From Huaxiibacter chinensis (GTDB lineage Bacteria > Pseudomonadota > Gammaproteobacteria > Enterobacterales > Enterobacteriaceae), in assembly GCF_022171985.1 (NCBI RefSeq), contig NZ_JAJVHF010000003.1, positions 186,001-250,000 of the forward strand: DNA of 64,000 bases, in the 5' to 3' direction. Shown here in pieces: positions 15,467 to 23,923 of this stretch. The notes beneath the pieces were generated by a model. That model did no database searches, was not told where the DNA came from, and saw only the letters and a list, made by a program, of their open reading frames with translations. Each line of letters opens with the position of its first letter. The stretch's first letter is position 1. A program made the position numbers and the translations under genes.

Positions 15467-17894
15467 AGCAGGGACGGTGTTTTATGACTGGCTAATGCAG
15501 GAAAGCTTTCATCGCGATATCCGCATCAACGTAAATGGCAATGAACTGGCGGCAGATGACGAGCTCGCTTTCACACTTCAGGAAAATGACCGCGTCATCA
15601 TCTTTGATCAGCCTAAAAGCGGCGGCCTGATAGGCACTATCCTGAACCCGCTCGAGCATCTCAACCCAATCAAGTTCACGCAAAAAGTCCTCTCAGGGCT
15701 TATGCCTAAGCCCAACGCAAGCGCCGCAAGTGGCAGCAGTAAGACGTCACCTAACAACAGCCTCAAGGGCCAGACAAACATCGCGCGCAACGGTGAAGCA
15801 AAGCCTGATAACTTCGGCCAGATCAGAGCTTATCCGGACCTGACGCAAGAGTCGCTTTTTGAGTACGATAGCAACCTGAAATACATCACAGAGCTGATGA
15901 GCTTCGGTCTTGGCCGTTATGACATTTCCTCGGTGAGATTCTCTGAAACCAACCTCGGGTCGATGGCCGGCGCGACGTATACCATCTACAACCCCGGCGC
16001 TGTTATACCGCAGGTATTCGAAGGCTATCAGTTTGATGACGTCGATGGTCAGGAGGTTCCCGGCCTTAATGAGAGCGGCGACTTCCCGATTGAGACCGCA
16101 ACTGCAAATACTGTCGTCAGCGGTGTTTATGCTGGCGGTCAGATAGCCATGAAGATAGTCAAGCAGGCTTCGTTTGATTACTTTGCCGACCTTGCATTTC
16201 CGCACCCGGTAACCTTTACGATCAACGTGTCATATCCCGTTGCTGGGGGCGGCACGAAGACAGAGGACATAACTCTGTCCGCAAACCTCATCAGCTTTGC
16301 AGAGACAAATAACGGTGCAGTAGTTAACCCGGTTTACTATTACACATTCACGTTCGACCGCCTCAACGGACCAAACATCCCGATCGAGAGCGCAACAATC
16401 AACACCACCAAATTCATCCTGAATGACAACGCAGCCCTTATCGTGGGTCCGTTCTTCTCCCCACTGCCGTCGAGTCAGTTGTGGCTGCATACGCAATCCG
16501 GGCTTGGTGGCGACAGTGAGACGAACTGGAAGGTGACGATCTGGAAAGTCGACGATGACAATGCCCAGATACCCGGTACCGAACAGACTTTCACCTATAA
16601 GCAGACAACGCCACACGACCACACGTCGGAGACGTTTTATCGAACGGATAAAATTACGCCGACGGGCGGATATGGGCGATACGCAATATCATTCCAGCGC
16701 ACCGATAACAGCAGCGACGCCAGCAAACTTCAGGTTGAAGAAATTCATGCGGTTAACGTGCGGAACAACGTCGTCCATCCTGACGATACGCTGGTTATGG
16801 TCAAGGTCAGGGCCACGGAGAATGCCACCGGCTCACGTGACCGCAAATATAACGCGCTGATCACCCGGCATGTCATCAGCTACAACATGACTACTCAGCA
16901 GGTTGATTACACGATCCGCCCGTCACGAAAGTTTGCCGATATAGCCATTCATAACTGGTTAATGGTCGGTGAGCAGCCGGAATCGAGCATTGATATTTAC
17001 GGCTTGTATCAGATTCAGGCTGAAATCGACGCGATTGACCCGAGGCTGGGCTATTTCGATTACACCTTTGATGATGAAGATGTTTCGCTCGGTTCGAGAA
17101 TGGAGAGTATCTGTGACGCTGCAAGCGTGTCGGTATATGACGATAACGGTGTGCTTTCTTTTACCAGGGATAGTCGTAAAACGTCAGCTGCAACGATATT
17201 CAACCGGTCCAATACAAAGCCAGACGGATATTCCCTCTCTTTCGATATGACGCTGCCCGGCGGGTATGACGGTGTCGAAGTGCAGTTCCGTAACCCTGAT
17301 ACGAATAAACAGGACTTTGTTCGCTACAGGGTGTCAGGTAATAGCATTGTAGAGGGGGCGCCAGCGAAGGCTAAGAAATTTGAGCTGCTGTATATCAGGA
17401 ACAGGTTTCAGGCCAACGAAAGGGCATTACGCGAATGTAGGCGCCTCATATATTCGCGCATGACTATGTCTGTCACTGCAATGGCAGACGGCGAGTGGGT
17501 AAACATTGGCGATATGGTTCAAGTGCCGGACACTTACGACACCAATCAGCAGGCGGGGTATATCGTTGCCAGGAACGGGAACGACTTTGAAACCAGTGAG
17601 CGCATCAACTTCTCAGGTCAAATGTTTGTGCAGATAACAGACTATCTGGGCGCAACAACAGCCAGATATCCCGCATCGCCTCGAGCTGATACTCAGTTCG
17701 GCTTCACAGCCGCTGTACCGAATATCGAGCTCAATCTGTATGACGGGCTTGATGTTCAGTCGCCTTCGCGGTACGTGATAGCAACCTCCGAAGAACTGGA
17801 TTACGGACAGTGGACTATCACAGGCAAGCAGCCAGACGGAAAAGGCAGCACCGCTTTAACCCTCGCTGAGTACAGCGATCTGATTTACCAATGA
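15408..17894 (+). CDS. Tail hub / host specificity protein (TipJ or J-like)
   Basis: The 828-residue protein forms the tail tip and contacts the host receptor. Residues 1-70 look like a beta-grasp (ubiquitin-like) domain: IEIQRVPGMPKDRAVVEAG, then NVNGNELAADDELAF and NDRVIIFDQPKSGG, comparable to lambda gpI fused to gpJ. A linker with Ser/Lys follows, then long beta-rich domains and a C-terminal part resembling fibronectin-like strands. I chose ATG 15408 (PVIEIQR) although the frame is open to 15306, because this start gives the complete beta-grasp domain and has GGAG upstream. I place it in the TipJ family from memory. Confidence 0.83.
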   Translation: MPVIEIQRVPGMPKDRAVVEAGTVFYDWLMQESFHRDIRINVNGNELAADDELAFTLQENDRVIIFDQPKSGGLIGTILNPLEHLNPIKFTQKVLSGLMPKPNASAASGSSKTSPNNSLKGQTNIARNGEAKPDNFGQIRAYPDLTQESLFEYDSNLKYITELMSFGLGRYDISSVRFSETNLGSMAGATYTIYNPGAVIPQVFEGYQFDDVDGQEVPGLNESGDFPIETATANTVVSGVYAGGQIAMKIVKQASFDYFADLAFPHPVTFTINVSYPVAGGGTKTEDITLSANLISFAETNNGAVVNPVYYYTFTFDRLNGPNIPIESATINTTKFILNDNAALIVGPFFSPLPSSQLWLHTQSGLGGDSETNWKVTIWKVDDDNAQIPGTEQTFTYKQTTPHDHTSETFYRTDKITPTGGYGRYAISFQRTDNSSDASKLQVEEIHAVNVRNNVVHPDDTLVMVKVRATENATGSRDRKYNALITRHVISYNMTTQQVDYTIRPSRKFADIAIHNWLMVGEQPESSIDIYGLYQIQAEIDAIDPRLGYFDYTFDDEDVSLGSRMESICDAASVSVYDDNGVLSFTRDSRKTSAATIFNRSNTKPDGYSLSFDMTLPGGYDGVEVQFRNPDTNKQDFVRYRVSGNSIVEGAPAKAKKFELLYIRNRFQANERALRECRRLIYSRMTMSVTAMADGEWVNIGDMVQVPDTYDTNQQAGYIVARNGNDFETSERINFSGQMFVQITDYLGATTARYPASPRADTQFGFTAAVPNIELNLYDGLDVQSPSRYVIATSEELDYGQWTITGKQPDGKGSTALTLAEYSDLIYQ

Positions 17895-17913
17895 GACCCA
17901 TCCCGATCACCAC

Positions 17914-17940
17914 AACCCGGCCACTGCGCCGGGTTTTTTT
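17914..17940 (+). terminator. Intrinsic terminator after tail hub gene
   Basis: Stem AACCCGGC/GCCGGGTT with loop CACTGC, then seven T. It separates the conserved tail genes from the variable tailspike. Confidence 0.85.
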
Positions 17941-17951
17941 ATGGAATCAAT

Positions 17952-19940
17952 ATGGCTACGCAACCAACAAACCTTCCTGTTCCAAGTGAGTCACCTCGCG
18001 ACCTGAAATTTAACGCGGGGAAAATTGACGAATTCGTCACATCGATGGGCTGGACATACACCGATCGCTTTGGGCAGAAACACTACACCATTGAGGGCAT
18101 CAACTATCTGTCTCAGCAGGCAATGGCTGCGTACGGTTACGTGATCCTGACCGGCAAGACATTCACAACCGGCGCCACCATCAATAATCCTAACGAAGTT
18201 TTGTTGAACACTGCTGACGGCGAATATTACAAATGGACCGGTTCATTTGCCTCTGGTGGGAAGGTTGTGCCTGAAAACTCAACACCAGCTTCTACAGGCG
18301 GAATTGGCCCGGGAGTATGGATTGGAGTGGGTGATGCTTCACTGAGAGCCGCATTAGCCGCTCCCGGTGGGGTGAATCTGGTGAACGGGGCCGCAAAGCA
18401 AACTGACTTAAATGCCCTTGCTGATCGTGTCGATGATGTAGAAGAATCGATTTTTTACTCTGGTAAAACTGCAGCGACGCATGGGAAAGACATGGTTGCA
18501 GGAGTGATTAAAAATATTAAGTTCTTTGGCGATTCAACAATGTATGGCTCCGAGCCACCATCATTAACACAAAGCGTTAATAACCCACCAAAAATGTGCA
18601 AGGAAGCATTGGTTGCACTATTTGGAACATCTGCCACACCAATCACCTCAAACTACGCCCTACCAGGAACAACTCTTTATGACATGATTAGAGGGACGGA
18701 TAACCCGGATGGGAAGACCTATGAGCAAAGACTTACCGAATCGCCATGTGATATCGTTTACTGTAACCATGGCATCAACGATAACCAAACTGGTAAAGAC
18801 ATTCTACAATACAGAAAAGATCTCATTACCTTTGTTAAGCAATCAAGACAGAATAACGCCACGCCAGTGCTCGTAACTCCAAACCCACAGTTAAACGTAC
18901 TAACAGGAACCCCTACAAACGGGAAGAGATTTAGATACTTTGTAGAAACCATTAGAAGCGTTGCCAAAGACATGGCGGTTGATTTGGTTGACAATTTCTA
19001 TTACATGTCAAGATCATTCAATGTATACCAGCCATTGGTAGTCATTCCAGATGGCGTTCATCTTAGTGCGGCTGCATATAGGCAATATGGTTACAATCTA
19101 GCCATACCTTTGGTCAATGCACATACGCTACGATCTTCAGGCGATACCGCCGGAATTAACAGCAGTAGTTTCTATACAAACTCAACAAATTCTAGAATAG
19201 AAGATCATGCGGCACGCTGTGGAGAAACATTCATTTGGGAAAAAGAATCAACACAAACGGGGATAAATCACGCAGTAATTCTTGACCAAGGATTTAAATA
19301 TCTTGGTGTTAATGAACTGTATTGGCCATCCTCAGGTATACATAACTACTTCATCAATGCTACATCTGTTCTTGCCAACTATGAGCCAAGAAAAACTACA
19401 GGGTCTACTTCATTTTTAGACTGGGATGGGATCACAAAAATATCAGGAAATATATTTGCTGGCTTATGTGTGGTTGGTGTCCTGGTATCTTCTGGAGCGT
19501 CAGTTGGGACAGGGGCAACGTATTCGGGACTAACCGTACTTGGTCCGAGCTTTACTTCCGTAACGGATATGGGTGGAAACTATCCTCCAAGTGACTATGT
19601 ACTTAATGGAGATACCATTGCGATCGTTCAGTCATGGGCAACAGGAACAGAAGTTTCGCTTAAAGACCTAAGCTCGACATTGCCAAACAATAAAGTCATT
19701 GTTGTCACTCTGTCTGGTAGCACTCTCAGAGCTGCTTACTGGGCAAATGGGGTGGAGTTATCTGGAGTAAATATGAGTACGTCAGTAACCGCTGGAACAT
19801 ATTACACATCTTTCGGTATTACATCGAAGAGTGTGATAGTAACGGTTGGCACATTACAGACAACTCTAAGTCTAACTGTTGATTTGTCAAAACTTAAGCT
19901 TGATACAAAAGGCCAATCGTTCACTGTAATTAGATCCTAA
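17952..19940 (+). CDS. Tailspike with SGNH/GDSL hydrolase domain (likely O-antigen esterase)
   Basis: The 662-residue protein binds and modifies surface polysaccharide. Residues 1-150 (MATQPTNLPVPSESPRD start; NEVLLNTADGEYYKW) form the attachment domain shared by many enterobacterial tailspikes. Residues about 185-395 are an SGNH hydrolase: GDST with nucleophile Ser195, a Gly239 block, GIND with Asn276, and DGVH with Asp367 and His370. Residues about 400-662 are beta-rich and probably the trimerising C-terminus. SGNH enzymes in tailspikes usually remove acetyl groups from O-antigen or capsule; the substrate is inferred. Composition becomes clearly more AT-rich after the attachment domain, which marks a swapped module. 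Confidence 0.87.
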   Translation: MATQPTNLPVPSESPRDLKFNAGKIDEFVTSMGWTYTDRFGQKHYTIEGINYLSQQAMAAYGYVILTGKTFTTGATINNPNEVLLNTADGEYYKWTGSFASGGKVVPENSTPASTGGIGPGVWIGVGDASLRAALAAPGGVNLVNGAAKQTDLNALADRVDDVEESIFYSGKTAATHGKDMVAGVIKNIKFFGDSTMYGSEPPSLTQSVNNPPKMCKEALVALFGTSATPITSNYALPGTTLYDMIRGTDNPDGKTYEQRLTESPCDIVYCNHGINDNQTGKDILQYRKDLITFVKQSRQNNATPVLVTPNPQLNVLTGTPTNGKRFRYFVETIRSVAKDMAVDLVDNFYYMSRSFNVYQPLVVIPDGVHLSAAAYRQYGYNLAIPLVNAHTLRSSGDTAGINSSSFYTNSTNSRIEDHAARCGETFIWEKESTQTGINHAVILDQGFKYLGVNELYWPSSGIHNYFINATSVLANYEPRKTTGSTSFLDWDGITKISGNIFAGLCVVGVLVSSGASVGTGATYSGLTVLGPSFTSVTDMGGNYPPSDYVLNGDTIAIVQSWATGTEVSLKDLSSTLPNNKVIVVTLSGSTLRAAYWANGVELSGVNMSTSVTAGTYYTSFGITSKSVIVTVGTLQTTLSLTVDLSKLKLDTKGQSFTVIRS

Positions 19941-19973
19941 TATGTTATGGTCATGTAATTCAGCCCATTGAAA

Positions 19974-19989
19974 GGCCGCATAAGCGGCC
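19974..19989. terminator. Hairpin between convergent tailspike and gtrC-like genes
   Basis: Perfect stem GGCCGC/GCGGCC around ATAA in the 57-base gap between two converging genes. The leftward strand continues with TTTC only and the rightward strand has no T-run, so it is at best a weak bidirectional terminator. Confidence 0.5.
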
Positions 19990-19997
19990 GTCATATG

Positions 19998-21599
19998 TTA
20001 CAAATATGCGACAATAAAACCGTCAATTTTTTTAATCTTTAGCTTGTCGCCATAGATGGATATTGGCTTTTTAAGCCAGTCCTCATTTGTGGCGACATAA
20101 ATCTCATTATTTCTTAAATTTCCAGTTTCTTTAATTTCATCTATGTATCTTTTATTATTATTAATCGCTTCTTTGTCAGCTCGAGCAAAGTAACCGAAAT
20201 TAAGTTTCATCTTTTCAGACGAAGCGAATTCTGCAAAGGGCAGCCAATGATTTAGGCTGAACTCATCGTAATCAGTAGTAATGATGGTATCCTTTCCTTT
20301 TGATATTACCTCCCACTCTTTACTCAGCATCTGAGAACTGTATGGCTTTCCTGAATATATATCTCGTACAGCTTTGAAAAAGTTACTTTCATCAGCAACA
20401 GATACTAAAAGAATAGGAATCAATACATAGGTAGCTCTTTTTGACCTTTTTGTTAAGTAAATCAAAACAATCATCATCATTATCATTGTTACCGGCCAGA
20501 AGAACCTTCCTGAAGACCGGAAAATACCGCCAATTTTTAGGATAAAATCAGTCATCGGAATTTCAATGAGATTAAAACCATAGAAGTTTATACGATATGT
20601 TACAGAAACGGCAGCCAAAACTAAGCAGAAGTAAAATACTGGAGACTTTATGATTATCTTTAAATCGACCACTTTGCGCATAGAGGAGTCAACCAGCATA
20701 AACAATAATAGCGTAATGATGCCTATACCTAGATAGTTTATGCCCTCAAAGTTAGCCTGTTGACTTCCATGGCTTAAAAGAAGGTGAGAGTATCGTTGGT
20801 CTCCTGGATTGAACCAGCCAGCAAGATCCATGTTAAGGAACCCGAAGCCAGGGTATGGGTCAGAGCCTTTTATAACAAAGTATCCGGTTGCTTGCATTGC
20901 GAAAAATATCATTAAAGAGTAAGTTGCAAAAAACACACAAGCTCTCTTTAAAGATATCTTCTTTGATAGCAGCTTATTTAAAACGTCAAAAGAAAATATC
21001 GCATACACCATTATGAGGAGATATGCGTGAATTGTTGTAGCGAGAACTAAAAGTAAGGCCCAACGCTTGAAGCAAAATGACTTATGAATGTATAAATAAA
21101 ATCCAAATAAAATTAGCCATTGAGCGCCTAATGCGAAGTGACCGCCGGCGCGGTTTAGAAAAATGGGGGCGATGCAAAAGAAGCATGAGCCAACAGCAGA
21201 AAATATCTCGTTCTTGGTTGATTTAATAAGAAGAAGATATGCTGAAAAAGTCATAAGCAAAAAGCAAAGATACATCCAAAGCCCATGATACTGAAATCTT
21301 GCGGGAAGAATGTCACTAAAAGGCTTAAATATAAACGCCATAATGGGAATGGAGTCTGTGTAGACTATTGACCCACCCACGCCCATCCCATAGTTGTAAT
21401 TGAGACCAAGAGGCCACTGCAACAAAGGAGTGTTTCGGAAAAAATTCCATCCAGACCAGCTCTGACCTGGATCTCCTATCATAAGCCATCCTACTCTTTT
21501 GAAGTCCAGAACATTCACACCAACATACATCGCAAATATTAATGTTGTGAATATGAACATAAATAATGATGCAAAAATCCGTTTATTTGTCGTGGTCAT
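19998..21599 (-). CDS. Serotype-converting glucosyltransferase (GtrC-like, DUF6311-type)
   Basis: The 533-residue protein is the type-specific member of the gtr operon, which adds glucose from undecaprenyl phosphate-glucose to the growing O-antigen on the periplasmic face. It has roughly ten hydrophobic segments, starting with FASLFMFIFTTLIFAMYVGV, and a periplasmic loop GDPGQSWSGWNFF with acidic residues near the N-terminus as in GT-C enzymes. The C-terminal 100 residues are soluble (WLPFAEFASSEKM). It lies two bases after gtrB, the usual third place, and is markedly AT-rich, typical for gtrC genes. Which sugar linkage it makes cannot be told. Confidence 0.82.
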   Translation of the reverse strand: MTTTNKRIFASLFMFIFTTLIFAMYVGVNVLDFKRVGWLMIGDPGQSWSGWNFFRNTPLLQWPLGLNYNYGMGVGGSIVYTDSIPIMAFIFKPFSDILPARFQYHGLWMYLCFLLMTFSAYLLLIKSTKNEIFSAVGSCFFCIAPIFLNRAGGHFALGAQWLILFGFYLYIHKSFCFKRWALLLVLATTIHAYLLIMVYAIFSFDVLNKLLSKKISLKRACVFFATYSLMIFFAMQATGYFVIKGSDPYPGFGFLNMDLAGWFNPGDQRYSHLLLSHGSQQANFEGINYLGIGIITLLLFMLVDSSMRKVVDLKIIIKSPVFYFCLVLAAVSVTYRINFYGFNLIEIPMTDFILKIGGIFRSSGRFFWPVTMIMMMIVLIYLTKRSKRATYVLIPILLVSVADESNFFKAVRDIYSGKPYSSQMLSKEWEVISKGKDTIITTDYDEFSLNHWLPFAEFASSEKMKLNFGYFARADKEAINNNKRYIDEIKETGNLRNNEIYVATNEDWLKKPISIYGDKLKIKKIDGFIVAYL

Positions 21600-21601
21600 G
21601 A

Positions 21602-22516
21602 CTATTTCTTCCTTAATATGTAGCGAGGTCTTGCTTTGACTTCAACATATATTCTTCCAATATATTCACCAAGGACGCCAACGCCAATAAGCTGGATCCC
21701 ACCTAAGAACAGGATGGAAACGAGGAGGGACGGATAACCTCTAACTGCATTTCCAAAGGCAAGGGTATCTATAATCATCCATGACCCATATAGGAACGCT
21801 GCACCAGCTACCAGCAAACCAATATAAGTCCACATTCTTAGAGGGAATGTGGAGAAGCTGGTGATCCCCTCAAGAGCAAGGTTCCAAAGTTTCCAGCCGT
21901 TAAACTTCGAGTCACCCGCGATTCGTTCTGCCCGGGCATAATCCACGACATCAGTATGACCTCCAACCCAGCTCAAAACGCCTTTCATGAACAGGTTGCG
22001 TTCAGGCATAAGTTTGATGTTTTCGACGACCTCACGGGACATCAGGCGGAAGTCACCAACATTCTCTTCTATCTGTGGATTGCTTATCTTGTTGTGCAGC
22101 TTATAGAACCACTCGGCTGATTTACGCTTTAAACGACTATCAGTAGATCGGTCAGTCCGCTTCGCCAAAACCATATCCGCCCCAGCTTGCCACTTCTCAA
22201 TAAGATGTGGGATGACCTCAATAGGGTCCTGGAGATCTACATCGATTGGAATAACTGCATCACCTGTCGCGCGATCAAGCCCTGCAAATAACGCTGGCTC
22301 CTTCCCAAAGTTGCGTGTGAAAGAGAGTGGAATCACAAGCGGGTCAGCTACGGCAAGTGCGTTAATTATCGACTCGGTTGAATCCTTACTTCCGTCATTG
22401 ATAAACACGATTTCGATGACGTGCTCTTTTAATGCTTCGAATTCGCGGACGGTTTTATAAAAAATTGGAATTGCGTCTTCTTCATTGAAGACCGGTACGA
22501 CCAGAGAGATTTTCAT
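21602..22516 (-). CDS. gtrB: Bactoprenol glucosyltransferase GtrB
   Basis: GtrB transfers glucose from UDP-glucose to undecaprenyl phosphate on the cytoplasmic side, making the donor used by the GtrC-like enzyme. The 304-residue protein is a family-2 glycosyltransferase: it opens with [19 protein letters not shown], has [11 protein letters not shown] and the metal/nucleotide motif DVDLQDP, and ends in two transmembrane helices ([35 protein letters not shown]) followed by [15 protein letters not shown]. Its start overlaps the gtrA stop by four bases, showing coupling. The length agrees with the P22 protein (about 310). Confidence 0.93.
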   Translation of the reverse strand: MKISLVVPVFNEEDAIPIFYKTVREFEALKEHVIEIVFINDGSKDSTESIINALAVADPLVIPLSFTRNFGKEPALFAGLDRATGDAVIPIDVDLQDPIEVIPHLIEKWQAGADMVLAKRTDRSTDSRLKRKSAEWFYKLHNKISNPQIEENVGDFRLMSREVVENIKLMPERNLFMKGVLSWVGGHTDVVDYARAERIAGDSKFNGWKLWNLALEGITSFSTFPLRMWTYIGLLVAGAAFLYGSWMIIDTLAFGNAVRGYPSLLVSILFLGGIQLIGVGVLGEYIGRIYVEVKARPRYILRKK

Positions 22517-22875
22517 TTCTTATCCCTGAAGACGATATATTTTGAATAAAAGAAACCGCAGACTAGGCTGATCGCGGAGAAAAGAATAAGGGTAAAGACT
22601 GGAGGCATTGACACACGGTCAGCCTCCCAGCCAACGGCAGCGCTCAGAGTACCCATGAACCCAACATACAGCATGTAGCGCATCGTCGTGGTTGAAGAGT
22701 TAAAGGTGAAGCGGGCATTTGCAAAGAAGCTAAATGATACAGCAACAACGAACCCAGAAAAGTTCGCCAGCGCCTGGTTTGTTTGGAAAATATAGACGCA
22801 GACAGCAAACACCACCCAGTGAATGAGTGTGTTGATAATGCCGATTGATGTGTACTTGGCGAATAGCTTTAACAT
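22513..22875 (-). CDS. gtrA: Glucose-lipid flippase GtrA
   Basis: GtrA is thought to flip undecaprenyl phosphate-glucose to the periplasmic face. The start chosen gives 120 residues, the usual GtrA length, beginning [22 protein letters not shown]. The frame is open to 22944, but the extra 23 residues have no counterpart in the family. Four hydrophobic segments are visible, with the conserved NTLIHW and NARFTFNSS motifs and a basic end [11 protein letters not shown]. No good ribosome site precedes the chosen ATG, so the start is the uncertain point. It is the first gene of the leftward gtr operon. Confidence 0.9.
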   Translation of the reverse strand: MLKLFAKYTSIGIINTLIHWVVFAVCVYIFQTNQALANFSGFVVAVSFSFFANARFTFNSSTTTMRYMLYVGFMGTLSAAVGWEADRVSMPPVFTLILFSAISLVCGFFYSKYIVFRDKK

Positions 22876-23064
22876 GGTAGAAATCAGCTTTCTGAGAAAG
22901 GCGTGAAGTTTAGCACTCGATTGGCATCTGATCGACCCTAACACTTAGGCAGGATGTATCTATGGTCAATGCAAGCGATTAGATCTGAAGAAAAGAAACT
23001 ATTTCAACATTATCGTTTAATGTTTTTACAATAGTTCTTATCTCAGTTAATAAGTGCACATTAT
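22876..23064 (-). promoter_or_regulatory. Leader region of the gtr operon
   Basis: These 189 bases precede gtrA and should hold its promoter. Two Dam sites (GATC at 22930-22933 and 22982-22985) are 52 bases apart. Phase-variable gtr operons of P22-like phages use paired GATC sites under OxyR control; here there are only two, and I see no convincing OxyR half-sites. A TTGACC on the leftward strand (plus 22964-22969) could be a -35 box, but no good -10 sits at the right distance. No RNA gene was recognised. Confidence 0.4.
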
Positions 23065-23229
23065 TTATTCGTTTCGCTTTATTTTGTATGCAGAATATTC
23101 CATCTGCGCCCAAATGGCGATCATTACCACCTCCATAAGCCTTGTTGACATTTCTTTGTCAGGCCATTGAAAGATAAAGCCTATCAGTGATATCAAAGCG
23201 GCTACTCGCACAAGCCATGTCACAACCAT
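23065..23229 (-). CDS. Small two-helix membrane protein, 54 residues
   Basis: I chose the start at 23229 because AGGAG lies seven bases before the ATG; the longer reading frame adds 30 residues without ribosome site. The protein has a first hydrophobic segment VVTWLVRVAALISLIGFIF and a second around LMEVVMIAIWAQM, and ends in a positively charged KIKRNE, so it should be an inner-membrane protein. It stands between the gtr leader and the SOS-controlled pair, reading away from the latter. I do not know the family. Roles as a superinfection factor or a toxin-like membrane peptide are possible but unsupported. Confidence 0.6.
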   Translation of the reverse strand: MVVTWLVRVAALISLIGFIFQWPDKEMSTRLMEVVMIAIWAQMEYSAYKIKRNE

Positions 23230-23308
23230 GAGATAACTCCTAGAAAAATAATAAGTAATAATAACAGTATGATTCTTACAAGCAACGCGCAAAAGCTGGT
23301 AATTGAAG

Positions 23309-23350
23309 TTGATCAACATTGCCCTATGAATATACTGTATGTATGTACAG
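23309..23350 (+). promoter_or_regulatory. LexA-controlled promoter of the small SOS operon
   Basis: TACTGTATGTATGTACAGTT contains CTGT-N8-ACAG (23335-23350), a complete LexA box. A -35 TTGATC at 23309-23314 and a -10 TATACT at 23331-23336, 16 bases apart, overlap the box, so LexA would cover the -10. The next ATG with ribosome site is at 23367, 16 bases beyond. Induction by DNA damage follows from this arrangement but was not tested. Confidence 0.9.
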
Positions 23351-23366
23351 TTATATTGGGGGCATC

Positions 23367-23606
23367 ATGCCACGCACATCAGATATCAATGCAGCCTTTG
23401 CTGCGGCAATACAGCAAAACCCGAAGGGCTACCGCTACCTTGACACAGACAGCTTCGTTATGAAGCTGCGTGATCTTAACTGGCACTTTAGCCGTGCAGA
23501 CGCAAATGCCTGGATTGAGCGATACCAGCCGGACTTCGCCGACAAGACAGACGGTCAGGGCGAGAACCGTTACTGGATTCTTCGCAACATGGGGAGGGTT
23601 CACTGA
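23367..23606 (+). CDS. SOS-induced small phage protein, 79 residues
   Basis: The gene starts 16 bases after the LexA box with GGGGGC as ribosome site. The product MPRTSDINAAFAAAIQQNP is soluble and helical, with a central MKLRDLNWHFSRADANAWIERY stretch that looks like a small winged or helix-turn-helix core and a GENRYWILRNMGRVH tail. I do not recognise its family. Its stop overlaps the next ATG by one base, so both proteins are made from one SOS mRNA. A role in the phage switch, such as inhibiting a repressor, would fit this position in temperate phages, but there is no sequence proof. Confidence 0.75.
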   Translation: MPRTSDINAAFAAAIQQNPKGYRYLDTDSFVMKLRDLNWHFSRADANAWIERYQPDFADKTDGQGENRYWILRNMGRVH

Positions 23607-23923
23607 TGGGGTTTCCTTCTCCGGCCATGGACTATATCGAGCGCTCCTTGTCACCTGAGGTTATCTGCAACATCGGGGATGAAAGCCGGGTGCTTGAAAC
23701 TGATTTGGGATTTGCTGTTATTGAGCCTGCCAGCAAGAAACTCCCCGGCGATGTATTTCTCATATTGAGTGACGGGCACACGCAGTTTGCAAAATTGATG
23801 GGTGGGGCGCTCATCACCGATGATGGTGAAGCGATAGAAGGGGATGTACTCGCAGATGTCGAGGTTCTCGGGAAAGTGACATTCTTCATCAACAGGGCGT
23901 TGGATGATGGCTGTCCGTTTTGA
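23606..23923 (+). CDS. UmuD'-like protein without clear nucleophile motif
   Basis: The 105-residue protein starts MGFPSPAMDYIERSL. In UmuD the corresponding GFPSPAADYVEQ follows the Cys24-Gly25 self-cleavage bond, so this protein begins where UmuD' begins. Later segments GFAVIEPASKKLPGDVFLIL and HTQFAKLMGG align with the UmuD region around GDIVIAAVDGEFTVKKL; the Lys in AKL may match the catalytic Lys97. The SGDSM motif with nucleophile Ser60 is absent; only GDES stands nearby. I read it as a UmuD'-type protein like HumD of phage P1 that needs no cleavage. It is coupled to the SOS-induced gene before it. Effect on polymerase V or on a repressor is inference. Confidence 0.72.
   Translation: MGFPSPAMDYIERSLSPEVICNIGDESRVLETDLGFAVIEPASKKLPGDVFLILSDGHTQFAKLMGGALITDDGEAIEGDVLADVEVLGKVTFFINRALDDGCPF

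Noticed and set aside
23319-23366. Longer start (TTG) for the SOS gene at 23367
   Set aside because: It would start upstream of the -10 and inside the LexA-controlled promoter; ATG 23367 has the ribosome site.
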